Assembly (NCBI GenBank): GCA_900473185.1
Contig: UCKU01000012.1
Coordinates: 37,459 to 101,458, forward strand
Source of the DNA: Hyphomicrobiales bacterium
GTDB lineage: Bacteria; Pseudomonadota; Alphaproteobacteria; Rhizobiales; Rhizobiaceae
Length of the DNA stretch: 64,000 nt
Direction of reading: 5' to 3'
The position numbers were made by a program, and so were the translations under genes. The notes under the pieces were generated by a model. The model ran no database searches. It saw nothing but the letters and a program-made list of their open reading frames with translations, and was not told the origin of the DNA. Positions 36,639 through 46,209 of this stretch are shown here, piece after piece. The number at the start of each line of letters is the position of its first letter. Position 1 is the first letter of the stretch.

Positions 36639-37634
36639 TCAAAGCATCGCAGGGCACTGAACATCAACATCCAGCAGCCGCTTCAGCTCGTCGTCCAGTG
36701 CCATCACGGTCAGTGTTGCGCCGACCATTTCCAGCGATGTGAAATAATTGCCGATATAGACCTTGTAGATCTTCAGTCCGCGTCCGGTAATCTCGGATTC
36801 AATCGTATCGTGGAGAATATAGAGCTCGTTGAGCGGCGTTGCGCCAAGCCCTGACACGATAACTGCGACTTCGGCTCCAGCAGGAAGCTGGTGATCGTCG
36901 AGAACGATCTTCGCCATCTCCTCGGCAACTTCCTTGGCGGACTTCAGCGGCTCGACACGCACGCCGGGTTCGCCATGATGGCCGATGCCGACTTCCATCG
37001 TGCCGGGCTCGATGGTGAAGTTCGGATGGCCGACGGAGGGCAGCGTGCAGGGGCCGAGGCCGACGCCGATCGAACGGCAATTGTCGATAGCCTTCTGGGC
37101 GGTCGCACGAACCTCTTCGAGGCTCGCGCCCTCGGCAGCCTTCGCCGCGCCGCACTTCCACATGAATATCTCGCCGGCGACGCCGCGACGCTTTTCGCGC
37201 TCCTCGGGGCCTGCTGAACATACATCGTCATTGGCAACGACGGTGACGATCTCGATGCCTTCCTTGGCTGCCAGCTTGATTGCCATCTTCACGTTCATAT
37301 TGTCGCCGGCATAGTTGCCATAGAGGCAGACGACGCCCTTGCCGCCATTGGCTTCGCGCGCGGCATCGAGGAAGCTCTTCGCGGTTGGCGAAGAGAAAAG
37401 TTCGCCGACGGCCACGGCATCCAGCATGTTGCGGCCGGTATAGCCGATGAAGGCCGGCTCATGACCCGAACCGCCACCAGTGATGACGCCCACCTTGCCG
37501 GCGACCGGTGTGTGACGAGCAGCAATGACACGGGGATTTTGTGCCGATAGCCTGACGATGTCGGCATGGGCCTTGACGAAGCCCTTGACGGTATCCTCGA
37601 CGACCTCGTCCGGATTGTTGATAAATCTCTGCAT
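36639..37634 (-). CDS. dhaK: dihydroxyacetone kinase subunit DhaK (pair 2)
   Basis: Substrate-binding kinase subunit of 331 residues, full length. Key motifs: GGGSGHEPAFIGYTG (phosphate/substrate loop), CLYGNYAGDNMNVKMA, and the histidine that forms a hemiaminal with the ketose in GIGHHGEPGVR. The C-terminal LGATPLNELYILHDTI and NYFTSLEMVGAT segments match DhaK. AGGAG lies five bases upstream of the ATG. It is 22 bp from the SDR gene, pointing to sequential oxidation and phosphorylation. DhaK-family enzymes also act on erythrulose, so the substrate need not be dihydroxyacetone. Confidence 0.92.
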   Translation of the reverse strand: MQRFINNPDEVVEDTVKGFVKAHADIVRLSAQNPRVIAARHTPVAGKVGVITGGGSGHEPAFIGYTGRNMLDAVAVGELFSSPTAKSFLDAAREANGGKGVVCLYGNYAGDNMNVKMAIKLAAKEGIEIVTVVANDDVCSAGPEEREKRRGVAGEIFMWKCGAAKAAEGASLEEVRATAQKAIDNCRSIGVGLGPCTLPSVGHPNFTIEPGTMEVGIGHHGEPGVRVEPLKSAKEVAEEMAKIVLDDHQLPAGAEVAVIVSGLGATPLNELYILHDTIESEITGRGLKIYKVYIGNYFTSLEMVGATLTVMALDDELKRLLDVDVQCPAML

Positions 37635-37656
37635 TATAACTCCTATCTACCGCGCG

Positions 37657-38427
37657 TCAGATAATGGTGTAGCCGCCGTCGACCAGAAGGTCCGCGCCAT
37701 TGATCATATCGGCGCCGTTGGAAGCCAGGAACACTGCCGCCGCCGCAATCTCCTCTGGAAATGCAAAACGGCCGGATGGAATGCGCTGTTTCAGCGCCTC
37801 ACCGCGTGGGCCATCCCATGCCTTCCTGCCGAGATCGGTCAGGACGACGGTCGGAGAGATCGTGTTGACGTTGATGCCGTGCTTTCCCCATTCGGCAGCC
37901 AGCGTCTTGGAAAGACCGATGACCCCGAACTTCGATGCACAATAGGCAACATGCTGGTCGATGGCGACCGTGCCTGCCTGTGAGGCCATGTTGATGATCT
38001 TGCCGCCGTTGCCCGCCTTGATCATGGCGCGACCAGCGGCCTGGGATACCAGGAAAGTGCCTTTGAGATTGATGGCGATGGTCTTGTCCCACGCATCGAG
38101 GCTGAGTTCTTCGACTGGCGCGAGCATGACGACACCGGCGCTGTTGACGGCAATATCGATGTGACCGAACGCGGCCACCACATCGGCAACCACCTTTTCG
38201 ACCGATTGCGGGTCCGATACGTCGCAGACGAATGATTTCGCGCCGTTACCGAGTTCGTCGGCTTTGGCCTTCGCGACCGATTCATTGATGTCCACCACAC
38301 CGACGATCGCGCCCTTGGCGACCATGGCGGATGCGATGGCGCTGCCGATGCCGGAAGCCCCACCCGTGATCAGAGCGACCTTACCGCTCAAGGAAAAGTT
38401 CAAATCAACCTGTTTTGAATCAGTCAT
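37657..38427 (-). CDS. SDR-family polyol dehydrogenase
   Basis: NAD(P)-dependent short-chain dehydrogenase of 256 residues. Cofactor motif GGASGIG, adenine-ring Asp in CDVSD, NSAG, catalytic Ser in MASQAG and Tyr-Lys in YCASK. VVDIN after beta-2 suggests NAD preference. It lies between a CUT2 transporter and the dhaK-dhaL pair, so it probably oxidises an imported polyol to a ketose. Similar SDRs next to Dha kinases act on D-arabitol or threitol in other bacteria; the substrate here is inference. Confidence 0.88.
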   Translation of the reverse strand: MTDSKQVDLNFSLSGKVALITGGASGIGSAIASAMVAKGAIVGVVDINESVAKAKADELGNGAKSFVCDVSDPQSVEKVVADVVAAFGHIDIAVNSAGVVMLAPVEELSLDAWDKTIAINLKGTFLVSQAAGRAMIKAGNGGKIINMASQAGTVAIDQHVAYCASKFGVIGLSKTLAAEWGKHGINVNTISPTVVLTDLGRKAWDGPRGEALKQRIPSGRFAFPEEIAAAAVFLASNGADMINGADLLVDGGYTII

Positions 38428-38486
38428 GGCTTTCTTCTCAACCTGTCGGGATATGGGGCGGGATCTTCATCCCGCCCCAGGGAGGA

Positions 38487-39473
38487 TCACTTGCGGGTGG
38501 AAAGCAGCTTATCGACGTTTTCAGCCGTCACCGGGGTCCACGGGACATTATAGGTCTTATCCTTGCCGTCGTTCCACGGCATATCCTTGTAGGTGGTCCA
38601 GATATCGGATTCCGGCTTATAGTTACCCTTCTTGGCATTGAAGATCGCAAGATCCAGAGCGCCCTGCGCCTGGGCACGGGCATCCTGAAGGATCGAGGTC
38701 ATCTCACCGGCCTTGGCAGCCCGCAGCGCATCGGTGACGCCGTCGATACCGGCGATGGCGAAGCTCTTGACGTCGAGCCCGGCAGCCTTGATCGCCTCGA
38801 TGGCGCCGAGCGCCATTTCATCGTTCTGGCCGATAATGCCGTTGATCTGGTTCGGGTGCGACGTCAGCCAGTTCTCCATCAGCGTCTGGGCTTCAGCGCG
38901 CGACCAGTTTGCAGTCTGGTCTTCGAGAACCTTGACGTTAGGGCACTCGGCCAACGCCTTCTTGTTACCCTGCAAGCGTTGGATCTGCGCCGACTGGCCG
39001 ACCGGGCCCTCGATGATCACGACATTGCCCTTGCAGCCGATCTTGTCCAGCACACTCTTGGCTTCGAGATAACCGGAAACCGTGTCATCGGAACCGACAT
39101 AGGAGGTCAGTTGATCGGAATTGACGCGGGTGTTGGAGCCGATGACCGGAATGCCGGCATCGACCGCAGACTGAACGGCAGATGCACCGGCATCAACGTC
39201 GATCGGAGCGAAGATGATGGCGTTGTACTTCTGCGTGATCATCGTCTTGAACTGGTCCTGCTGAACCAGCGCGTCATAGCGTCCATCGAAAACCGTCAGT
39301 TCCACCTCGCCGCTCTTGACGGCCGGGTGATCCTGCAGGGCCGCAGTCCAGATCTGCATGAATTCCGCATTCAGGCCGTAGGGTGCTGCGCCAATCTTGA
39401 TTTTCTCCTGGGCTGCGGCCGACGTAGCCAGCAGCGCCGTTGCCGAAGCAAGTGCAATCAGAAGCTTTTTCAT
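38487..39473 (-). CDS. CUT2 sugar ABC transporter substrate-binding protein (RbsB-like)
   Basis: Periplasmic binding protein of 328 residues with a signal peptide at 1-22 (MKKLLIALASATALLATSA). The fold is that of ribose/autoinducer-2-type proteins: VIGSNTRVNSDQ, IDGVTDALRAAKAGE. GGAGGAG lies seven bases upstream of the ATG at 39473. It follows the permease gene by 94 bp and precedes the SDR gene by 59 bp, so it is the third gene of the transporter and leads into the polyol-catabolic genes. The ligand is probably a polyol or pentose. Confidence 0.92.
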   Translation of the reverse strand: MKKLLIALASATALLATSAAAQEKIKIGAAPYGLNAEFMQIWTAALQDHPAVKSGEVELTVFDGRYDALVQQDQFKTMITQKYNAIIFAPIDVDAGASAVQSAVDAGIPVIGSNTRVNSDQLTSYVGSDDTVSGYLEAKSVLDKIGCKGNVVIIEGPVGQSAQIQRLQGNKKALAECPNVKVLEDQTANWSRAEAQTLMENWLTSHPNQINGIIGQNDEMALGAIEAIKAAGLDVKSFAIAGIDGVTDALRAAKAGEMTSILQDARAQAQGALDLAIFNAKKGNYKPESDIWTTYKDMPWNDGKDKTYNVPWTPVTAENVDKLLSTRK

Positions 39474-39567
39474 TTCATTCTCCTCCACCTTGGGTTTAGG
39501 CTGCCAGCATGGCTTGCCTGTCGGACGGGGCGACCGAAGCGCCTGCCCCGAATTTCTGTTGTTGAGC

Positions 39568-40644
39568 TCAGGCTCCGAAATTTCGTTTCTGGTCGAGCAT
39601 GACGGCGCCGACGATGAGGGCGCCCTTCAGGACCTGCTGGTAGTAGGACTGGATACCCATCAGATCGAGACCATTGTTCATCACGCCGATGATGAGAGCG
39701 CCGATCAATGTCCCCGTCACCCGGCCGACGCCACCGGAAAGGCTCGTACCGCCGATGACGACTGCCGCGATCGCGTCCAGTTCATACGCGACGCCAGCCT
39801 GCGGCAGGCCCGAACCGGTGCGGGCGCTGAGCAGGATGCCTGCAAGCCCTGCCAGGCCGCCGGAGATGACATAGACGGTGAAACGGATGCGATCGGTGTT
39901 GATGCCCGAAGTCTTGGCCGCATGCGGGTTGCCGCCGACGGCATAGATATAGCGGCCGAACCGCGTACGGTTGAGCACCCACCAGGAAGCCACGAAGACG
40001 ACCGCAAGCACGATGACGGGAGCAGGAAGACCGAACACATCACCGGTGCCGATCCAGCGAAAGGCGGGTGTCAGCGCCGGAACCGGGCGACCGCCACCGT
40101 AGATCAACGTCATGCCACGGGCAGCCGAGAGCATGCCGAGTGTGGCGACGAAGGCAGGCACCGAGAAACGCGAGATGATCATGCCGGAGATCGAGCCGCA
40201 GACAACACCGACCAGGACGCCGACCAGCAGGCCGATAGCGACCGGATAGGGCGAACCGATGACCCCGGCCGTTTCCGAAGTGGTGGCAAAACTGGCGCTG
40301 ACGATGCCGGCGAGCGCCACGACGGAGCCGACCGACAGGTCGATGCCGCGCGTCAGGATCACGAAGGTCATGCCGATCGCCAGCACGCCGTTGATGGACG
40401 TCTGCAGCAGCACGTTGGAAATATTACCGCCGGTCAGGAAGAACTCGTTCGAGAACGACAGGATAATGACCAGAAGCAGGAAGGCGAGGAAGATGCCGTA
40501 TTCCTGCACGATCAAACGCCGCTGCTCGGTCTTGAACCAGCCGCCCGCACTCTTGTTCTCACTCACTGACACTGCCTGCTCCTCTGCTGCCGGACGAACG
40601 CCCTGACCCTGGTCAGGTTGATAAGTGGACGAGTGATTGGGCAT
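39568..40644 (-). CDS. CUT2 sugar ABC transporter permease (RbsC-like)
   Basis: Inner-membrane permease of 358 residues with about eight to ten helices; landmarks are LTRGIDLSVGSVVALAG, YAVGGNPHAAKTSGIN and GGTSLSGGVGRVTGTLIGA. It is the only permease of this transporter and would homodimerise. The ATG at 40644 has GGAGGAG upstream and lies inside the end of the ATPase gene, overlapping it by 32 bp. An unusually long hydrophilic N-terminus (about 45 residues) precedes the first helix. Confidence 0.92.
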   Translation of the reverse strand: MPNHSSTYQPDQGQGVRPAAEEQAVSVSENKSAGGWFKTEQRRLIVQEYGIFLAFLLLVIILSFSNEFFLTGGNISNVLLQTSINGVLAIGMTFVILTRGIDLSVGSVVALAGIVSASFATTSETAGVIGSPYPVAIGLLVGVLVGVVCGSISGMIISRFSVPAFVATLGMLSAARGMTLIYGGGRPVPALTPAFRWIGTGDVFGLPAPVIVLAVVFVASWWVLNRTRFGRYIYAVGGNPHAAKTSGINTDRIRFTVYVISGGLAGLAGILLSARTGSGLPQAGVAYELDAIAAVVIGGTSLSGGVGRVTGTLIGALIIGVMNNGLDLMGIQSYYQQVLKGALIVGAVMLDQKRNFGA

Positions 40645-42091
40645 TCGTCTCCTCCCGGCTGTATATTCCGGCGCTCTTGCCGCCGCGCATCACCATGATG
40701 CGGTCCGACATGCCGAGAACTTCGTCGATTTCCGATGAGATCATCACCACGGTGCCGCCGTTTTCAGCGAAGTCGCAGATGATGCGGTAGATTTCGCGCT
40801 TGGCGCCGACATCGACGCCGCGCGTCGGTTCATCCAGCAGCAGAACCTTGGGATTGCGCAGGAACCATTTGCCGAGAACGACCTTCTGCTGGTTACCGCC
40901 GGAAAGGCCTGATACCGGCATGGTGTCGCGCGCTGCCTTGATCTGAAACTGCTCGCGCATCCGCCTGCTGGCATCCACTTCCTTCGCATGGTCCATGGCA
41001 AAGGCGGGACTCAATTCCGGCAGGCTTGCCATGCAGATATTGGCGCGAACGGAATCGGAGAGGTTGAGCCCCGTCTGCTTTCGATCTTCGGTTACCAGCG
41101 CCAGTCCATGAGCCATCGCGTCCGAGGGCTTCGCGACCGAGATCGGCGCACCGTCCACTGCAATGCGCCCGGTCGATGGCTTATCGAGGCCAAAGAGGCA
41201 GTTGAAGATTTCCGTGCGGCCGGAGCCCATAAGCCCGTATATGCCGAAGATCTCGCCCTTATGGGCAGCAAAGGAAATGTCCTCGATCTTGTTCGGGCAG
41301 GAGAGCGCACTGACCTCCAGACCGATCTGCGGTGTAGGCGTATTGGTCTTGACGTATTCTTCCGAAAGTTCCCGCCCGACGATCATGCGGATCAGGCTCG
41401 GCCGATCGATCTCCGACAAGGCGCCAGCACCAACGAAGGAACCGTCGCGGAAGACCGTGTAGGAATCAGCGATCTGAAAGATTTCCGACAGGCGGTGCGA
41501 GACGTAGACGATGCCGCGCCCCTGGGCCTGCAGGCGGCGGATCGCAGCAAAGAGCTGCTGGGCTTCACGCTCGCCGATCGCCGATGTCGGCTCGTCCATG
41601 AAGATGACTTCGGCATCGTGGCTCAGCGCCTTGGCGATCTCCACCAGCTGCATCTGCGCGACCGAGAGGTTCATCATGTACTGGTTTGCGCGGATATCGA
41701 ATTCCAGTTCATCGAGCAGCTTCTGCGCCGCACGGTTCATGGTGCGGAAATCGATGCCGCCGAAACGGGCTGACGGCTCGCGGCCAAGATAGATATTCTC
41801 GGCGACCGTCATGTGCGGAACCGGGCTCAATTCCTGCTCGATGATGGCAATACCGGATGCGAGCGCATCAGCAGGACTGGAGAAATCCACCTCTTGGCCC
41901 CGCCGGCGGATCGAGCCGGCATCGCGCTTGTGAATGCCCATGAGGATCTTGAGGAAGGTCGATTTGCCGGCGCCATTGCCGCCACACAGCGCGTGGACCG
42001 AGCCAGCGCGAAGTTGGAAGCGGCCGTCGCGCAGGGCTGCGACGCCGCCAAAGGACTTCTTGAGCCCCTCCACTTCCAGCAGAAATTCCAC
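40613..42091 (-). CDS. CUT2 sugar ABC transporter ATP-binding protein (RbsA-like)
   Basis: Twin-domain ATPase of 492 residues. Domain 1 has Walker A GGNGAGKST, signature LSVAQMQLVEIAKAL and Walker B VIFMDEPTSAI; domain 2 has the degenerate Walker A GLMGSGRTE normal for CUT2 proteins and signature LSGGNQQKVVLGKW. The GTG at 42091 is the start because GGAGGAG is six bases upstream; frames from 42202 lack this and add 37 unlike residues. It heads the ATPase-permease-binding protein-SDR-dhaKL unit, behind a 529-bp gap. Confidence 0.92.
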   Translation of the reverse strand: MEFLLEVEGLKKSFGGVAALRDGRFQLRAGSVHALCGGNGAGKSTFLKILMGIHKRDAGSIRRRGQEVDFSSPADALASGIAIIEQELSPVPHMTVAENIYLGREPSARFGGIDFRTMNRAAQKLLDELEFDIRANQYMMNLSVAQMQLVEIAKALSHDAEVIFMDEPTSAIGEREAQQLFAAIRRLQAQGRGIVYVSHRLSEIFQIADSYTVFRDGSFVGAGALSEIDRPSLIRMIVGRELSEEYVKTNTPTPQIGLEVSALSCPNKIEDISFAAHKGEIFGIYGLMGSGRTEIFNCLFGLDKPSTGRIAVDGAPISVAKPSDAMAHGLALVTEDRKQTGLNLSDSVRANICMASLPELSPAFAMDHAKEVDASRRMREQFQIKAARDTMPVSGLSGGNQQKVVLGKWFLRNPKVLLLDEPTRGVDVGAKREIYRIICDFAENGGTVVMISSEIDEVLGMSDRIMVMRGGKSAGIYSREETNAQSLVHLST

Positions 42092-42620
42092 GTCCGTCTC
42101 CTCCACGTATGCGTCTGGCGAGCATGTTCCAGCGCGCCATTCGACATCCAGAAACCTCCGCCCAAATGTCGATACTGACAATATTCGATTGCTATTCGAC
42201 AAATGTCAAGTGATGCACAATCACGTAAATTTCAGGGTATCCGAGAGCCGGAAACGGCGCCGAAAAACCAGCAATTGCAGGGCGAAGAGCGACAGCGCGG
42301 CGGAAATGAGGGCCTGCGGAACATCGTGCCGACGTGGCGCAAAGAGATTATCGACGGCGAGCATGATCGCGCCCCGCTCTTCCGAGGACGGGCACCGGCG
42401 TGTCGATTTCTGCCAACAAGCATCCGGGCGGCGCTGACCCACGATACCTATTCTGCCGAGCGCGCCGTCAAGTCATCACCACCATGGGTGCAGGCGTGGT
42501 CGGCACCAAACTCGCCAAAGCGATCGTCGATTATCTCGCCCCAGCTTCGGCCCGATTGGTCTATCGGTCGAAAACGTCAGGGCAATCGACAGCCTGAACC
42601 AGGCAAAACACTGAGTTTCG
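42092..42620. other. 529-bp gap between two CUT2 transporters
   Basis: Short open frames occur on both strands but none has codon usage, a ribosome site and a recognisable full-length product together. It must hold the promoter of the 42091 ATPase gene. The 3' part carries a possible dehydrogenase remnant (42472-42597). The stretch looks like decayed coding sequence left between two fused transporter operons. Confidence 0.5.
42472..42597 (+). pseudogene. possible N-terminal remnant of a Rossmann-fold dehydrogenase/epimerase
   Basis: VITTMGAGVVGTKLAKAIVDYL resembles the first beta-alpha unit of NAD-dependent epimerases (beta strand, GxGxxG, helix), then stops after about 20 further residues. 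There is no intact gene around it and it opposes the neighbouring genes. The similarity rests on one motif, so confidence is low. Confidence 0.25.
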
Positions 42621-43604
42621 TCACGAGACCTTCTGCCGCCCGTAAAGCAGCAGCATGCCGATGATGACCGCGCCATAGATGAGCTGACGCCCGGCCTCCT
42701 CGATCTGCATGACCGAGAGGATCGACTGGAGAAGCGTGATCAGGATGACGCCGGCAACGGTTCCGAGATAGGAACCCTTGCCGCCGAGTACATGCGTGCC
42801 GCCAAGCACCACGGCGGCAATCGACGGCAAGAGATAAGCGTCGCCCATGGACTGAGACGCCTTCGAGGCGTAGCCGGCGAGAAGCACGCCGCCGAGAGCG
42901 CTAAGCCCGCCTGACATGATGAAAGCCAGCAGGGTGATCCTACGGGTATTGATGCCGGACATGTACGCGGCGCGCTCGCGATTGCCGATCGCATAGAGCG
43001 CCCGGCCGAAAGTCGTTCGCGTCAGCAGGAAGACGGCGAGCAGGCCGACGGCCAACCAAACCAGAACGCCATTCGGAAGCCCGGGTATGGCATAACCGGT
43101 TGCCAGAAAGCGCATTGATGCTGAGGCCGAATCCTGCGGTGAGAAGCCACCTGTATAAACGACCATCAACCCTTGCGCGACGGCATTGGTCGCAAGCGTG
43201 ATGATCATCGAGGGAATGCGCAGATAGGCGACTGCGACGCCGTTGACGAAGCCGATCGCGGCGCCGCAGAGAATACCGAAGGGGATTGCGAGGACCCCAC
43301 CCATCGTTCCGTAAGCAGTGGCGGCGCAGGCCATCATCGCCCCTGTCGTCACCACCCAGGGCACAGACAGGTCGATTTGTCCAAGCAGGATGACTGCCAT
43401 CATGCCGGTTGCGATGACCCCGAGGAAGGAAGCCACCTTCAACTGCTGCAGCAGGTAATCCGGCGACAGGAAGTTGGAGGAGTAGAGCGAACCGCCGAGA
43501 AGCAGGAGGATGATGCAGCCGAAGGCGATCGTCACAGCCGGATCGACGCCGCGCAGCCGGGCAGGCACAGGAATTCGCCGCATGGTGGAAGCATCCTCGC
43601 TCAT
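42621..43604 (-). CDS. CUT2 sugar ABC transporter permease 2
   Basis: Permease of 327 residues, about nine helices, with the RbsC-type segments ILLGQIDLSVPWVVTTGAM, YAIGNRERAAYMSGIN and GGTHVLGGKGSYLGTVAGV. The ATG at 43604 overlaps the preceding permease stop by 4 bp (ATGA). It pairs with the 43601-44596 permease as a heterodimer, in contrast with the single-permease transporter downstream. Confidence 0.92.
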   Translation of the reverse strand: MSEDASTMRRIPVPARLRGVDPAVTIAFGCIILLLLGGSLYSSNFLSPDYLLQQLKVASFLGVIATGMMAVILLGQIDLSVPWVVTTGAMMACAATAYGTMGGVLAIPFGILCGAAIGFVNGVAVAYLRIPSMIITLATNAVAQGLMVVYTGGFSPQDSASASMRFLATGYAIPGLPNGVLVWLAVGLLAVFLLTRTTFGRALYAIGNRERAAYMSGINTRRITLLAFIMSGGLSALGGVLLAGYASKASQSMGDAYLLPSIAAVVLGGTHVLGGKGSYLGTVAGVILITLLQSILSVMQIEEAGRQLIYGAVIIGMLLLYGRQKVS

Positions 43605-44596
43605 TGGAACCACTCCAGACGATTGCGAACACGCGACAGGCCGATGCAGCCGATGCTGACTGCCAGCATCAGCACCACGCCCTGGAAGAGCGGCTGCCAG
43701 AGTGGATCGAGATCGAAGACGAACAGCAGGTCGCCGATGGTGCGGAAGGCCAGCGCACCGAAGACGGCGCCGACAGCGCTTCCCTTACCACCCGCAAGCG
43801 AAACACCGCCGAGCACCACTGCTGCGATCGAATAGAGCGTATAGGCGTTGCCGCTCGCAAGGGCCGCCTCGCCCGTATAGGAAAAGAAGGTCAGATAAAG
43901 CCCGCCAATCGCTGACAGCAGACCAGCCAGTGCATAGGCAGCAAGCTTTGTCCGCTTCACCGGCATGGCGGACATATAGGCGGCATTTTCGGCCGAGCCG
44001 ACCGCATAGGCGGTGCGGCCGAACACCGAACGGCTGAAGGGCACCCAGATCACCAGGACGACAAGCGCAAGTATGACAAGGCTTGCCGGGATGACGCCGA
44101 AAAGTTTCGAGGTAAAAGCATCGGCGAGATCTTCATTAACCGAGCCGCCGGGTGTGGGCCGCAACAGCAGCGCCAGTCCGTAAAAGACCGCACTGGTCGC
44201 TATCGTGGTGACGATCGGCTGCAACCGCCCGAAGATGATGACCAGCCCATTGAGCAGGCCGCAGGCGAGACCGGTCAAAAGCACGACCACGACACCCAAC
44301 CCCGTCTGCAGCGGCGTGCCGACGACAAGCCACGAGGCTAGACAGTTACACAGGATCAGGATCATGCCGACCGAAAGGTCGATGCCCGCCGTTATGACCA
44401 CGAAACACTGCGCCATGGCCACGAAAGCGAGCAATGTCGCCTTGTTGGCAGCCGTCTGCACCACATTGGGCGTGAAGCCGGCGGGATGGTTCGAAACATA
44501 GATGATGAACATCAGGATGAAGAGGAGCGCTGCAAAGAGCGTGCCCTTCTGCTGAACGTACCGGTAGCGCCATTCACCAGTCGCCGGCCTGCTCAT
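43601..44596 (-). CDS. CUT2 sugar ABC transporter permease 1
   Basis: Permease of 331 residues with RbsC-type landmarks ITAGIDLSVGMILILCN, YAVGSAENAAYMSAM and GGVSLAGGKGSAVGAVFGA. Its ATG overlaps the ATPase stop by 4 bp and its stop overlaps the next permease start, so ATPase and both permeases are translated as a chain. Confidence 0.92.
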   Translation of the reverse strand: MSRPATGEWRYRYVQQKGTLFAALLFILMFIIYVSNHPAGFTPNVVQTAANKATLLAFVAMAQCFVVITAGIDLSVGMILILCNCLASWLVVGTPLQTGLGVVVVLLTGLACGLLNGLVIIFGRLQPIVTTIATSAVFYGLALLLRPTPGGSVNEDLADAFTSKLFGVIPASLVILALVVLVIWVPFSRSVFGRTAYAVGSAENAAYMSAMPVKRTKLAAYALAGLLSAIGGLYLTFFSYTGEAALASGNAYTLYSIAAVVLGGVSLAGGKGSAVGAVFGALAFRTIGDLLFVFDLDPLWQPLFQGVVLMLAVSIGCIGLSRVRNRLEWFQ

Positions 44597-46131
44597 TGGG
44601 CCATCCTTTGCTGCGCCTCAGCGGCGCCGATGTTGAGGGCGGCACTCACCAGCTCGCGCTCGTTGATCTCGTCTCCCTCGAGAATGCGGATGATGCTGCC
44701 ATCATACATGACGAGCACACGGTCGCAGCAACCGACCAGTTCGTCATAGTCAGTCGAATAGAAGATGATGGCCGCACCCGCATCGGCAAGCTTGCGCAGC
44801 AGGGCATAGATTTCCTGCTTGGTGCCGACATCGATGCCGCGTGTCGGATCGTTGAGCAGAATGATGCGCGGCCGGTTCATCAGCCATTTGGCGATCACGA
44901 CTTTCTGTTGGTTGCCGCCGGACAGCGAGGCGACGGGCATGTCGATCGTCGCGGCCTTGATCGCCAGCAGCTTCAGAAGTTCGTCGATCTCCCGAAGCTC
45001 TGCTGCGCGGTCGATCACGCCGTTGCGCGAAACACGATCAAGGGCTGCGATCGACAGGTTTTCACGCACCGTCATCGGCAGCATCAACCCCTCGGTCTTG
45101 CGGTCCTCCGGGATCAGCGCCATGGAGATCTCGCCCGATTTCGCCGCACCCGGGCTCTTCAACCTGACCGGTCTGCCATCGACTGCCACCTCGCCCTTGA
45201 GGTCGCGCAGCACGCCGAACAGCGCCAGCAGCAATTCGCGCTGCCCCTGCCCGTCCAGGCCGCCGAAACCGATAATCTCGCCAGGGCGCACGTCGAAATT
45301 GATGCCGGAGAGCCGATCTCCCCAGGAGAGGTCGCGGCAGGACAAAACCGGCGCCTCCACCTTCGATTGCAGCGGCTTGGGCGGAAAGACGTTGGTGTAT
45401 TCGCGTCCGATCATCAGCTCCACTACCTGCTGGTCGGTCTTGGTACCGGCGGGATAGGATTCGATACTGCGGCCGTTTCTAAAGACCGTGCAGTCATCGG
45501 CGAGCTCTGTAATTTCATGCATGCGATGCGAAATATAGATCAGCGCCATGCCCTCGGCCCTGAGCTGCTTCAGCACATCAAAGACCTTCTCGACATCAGA
45601 CTGGGTCAGCGCCGAGGTCGCCTCGTCGAGGATCATCAGACGCGGCTTGCGGGCAAGCGCCTTGGCGATCTCTACCATCTGCCGGCGAGAAAGCGGCAAA
45701 TCCTTCACCAGGGATGATGGATGGATATCGGCAGCGCCGGCACGGGCAAGTGCTTCCTCGGCAATCTGGCGCTGCCTCTTGCGGTCGATCATGCCGAAAC
45801 GCAGCGGCGGATTGCTGATGACGATGTTGTCGGCCACCGAAAGATCGGGAATGAGTGACAATTCCTGGAACACACAGACGATACCGGCAGCATTGGCGGC
45901 GGCCGGCGAGACGAAAGAGACTTCATTTCCGTCCAGCAGCATGTGCCCTTCATCTGGCGCCACCACACCGGCCATGATCTTGATGAGGGTCGATTTTCCG
46001 GCCCCGTTTTCGCCGAGCACGGCGTGGATCGCGCCCGGTCGAACAGCAATGTTAGCTTCCTTCAGCGCAATCGCGCCGCCATAACGCTTCGATATACCTT
46101 CCAGGCGCAGAAGCGGTTCAGAAAGGGTCAT
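44593..46131 (-). CDS. CUT2 sugar ABC transporter ATP-binding protein
   Basis: Twin-domain ATPase of 512 residues. Domain 1: Walker A GENGAGKST, LPLSRRQMVEIAKALARKP signature region, Walker B LMILDEATSAL. Domain 2: degenerate Walker A GLDGQGQRE and signature LSGGNQQKVVIAKWLM. The ATG at 46131 follows GGAGG; an ATG at 46146 is in frame. It is separated from the upstream binding-protein gene by a strong hairpin. Confidence 0.92.
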   Translation of the reverse strand: MTLSEPLLRLEGISKRYGGAIALKEANIAVRPGAIHAVLGENGAGKSTLIKIMAGVVAPDEGHMLLDGNEVSFVSPAAANAAGIVCVFQELSLIPDLSVADNIVISNPPLRFGMIDRKRQRQIAEEALARAGAADIHPSSLVKDLPLSRRQMVEIAKALARKPRLMILDEATSALTQSDVEKVFDVLKQLRAEGMALIYISHRMHEITELADDCTVFRNGRSIESYPAGTKTDQQVVELMIGREYTNVFPPKPLQSKVEAPVLSCRDLSWGDRLSGINFDVRPGEIIGFGGLDGQGQRELLLALFGVLRDLKGEVAVDGRPVRLKSPGAAKSGEISMALIPEDRKTEGLMLPMTVRENLSIAALDRVSRNGVIDRAAELREIDELLKLLAIKAATIDMPVASLSGGNQQKVVIAKWLMNRPRIILLNDPTRGIDVGTKQEIYALLRKLADAGAAIIFYSTDYDELVGCCDRVLVMYDGSIIRILEGDEINERELVSAALNIGAAEAQQRMAQ

Positions 46132-46165
46132 GCATCCAGCCTCCATTCGGTCGTGTCGAGATCGA

Positions 46166-46191
46166 GGCTGCGGGCGCTGGCGCCCGCAGCC
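46166..46191 (-). terminator. intra-operon hairpin after binding-protein gene
   Basis: GGCTGCGGGCG (46166-46176), loop CTGG, CGCCCGCAGCC: perfect 11-bp stem between the binding-protein stop and the ATPase start. Probably sets unequal mRNA levels, protecting the binding-protein transcript. Confidence 0.7.
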
Positions 46192-46209
46192 AGGTCCGGA
46201 TGGTGGTGC

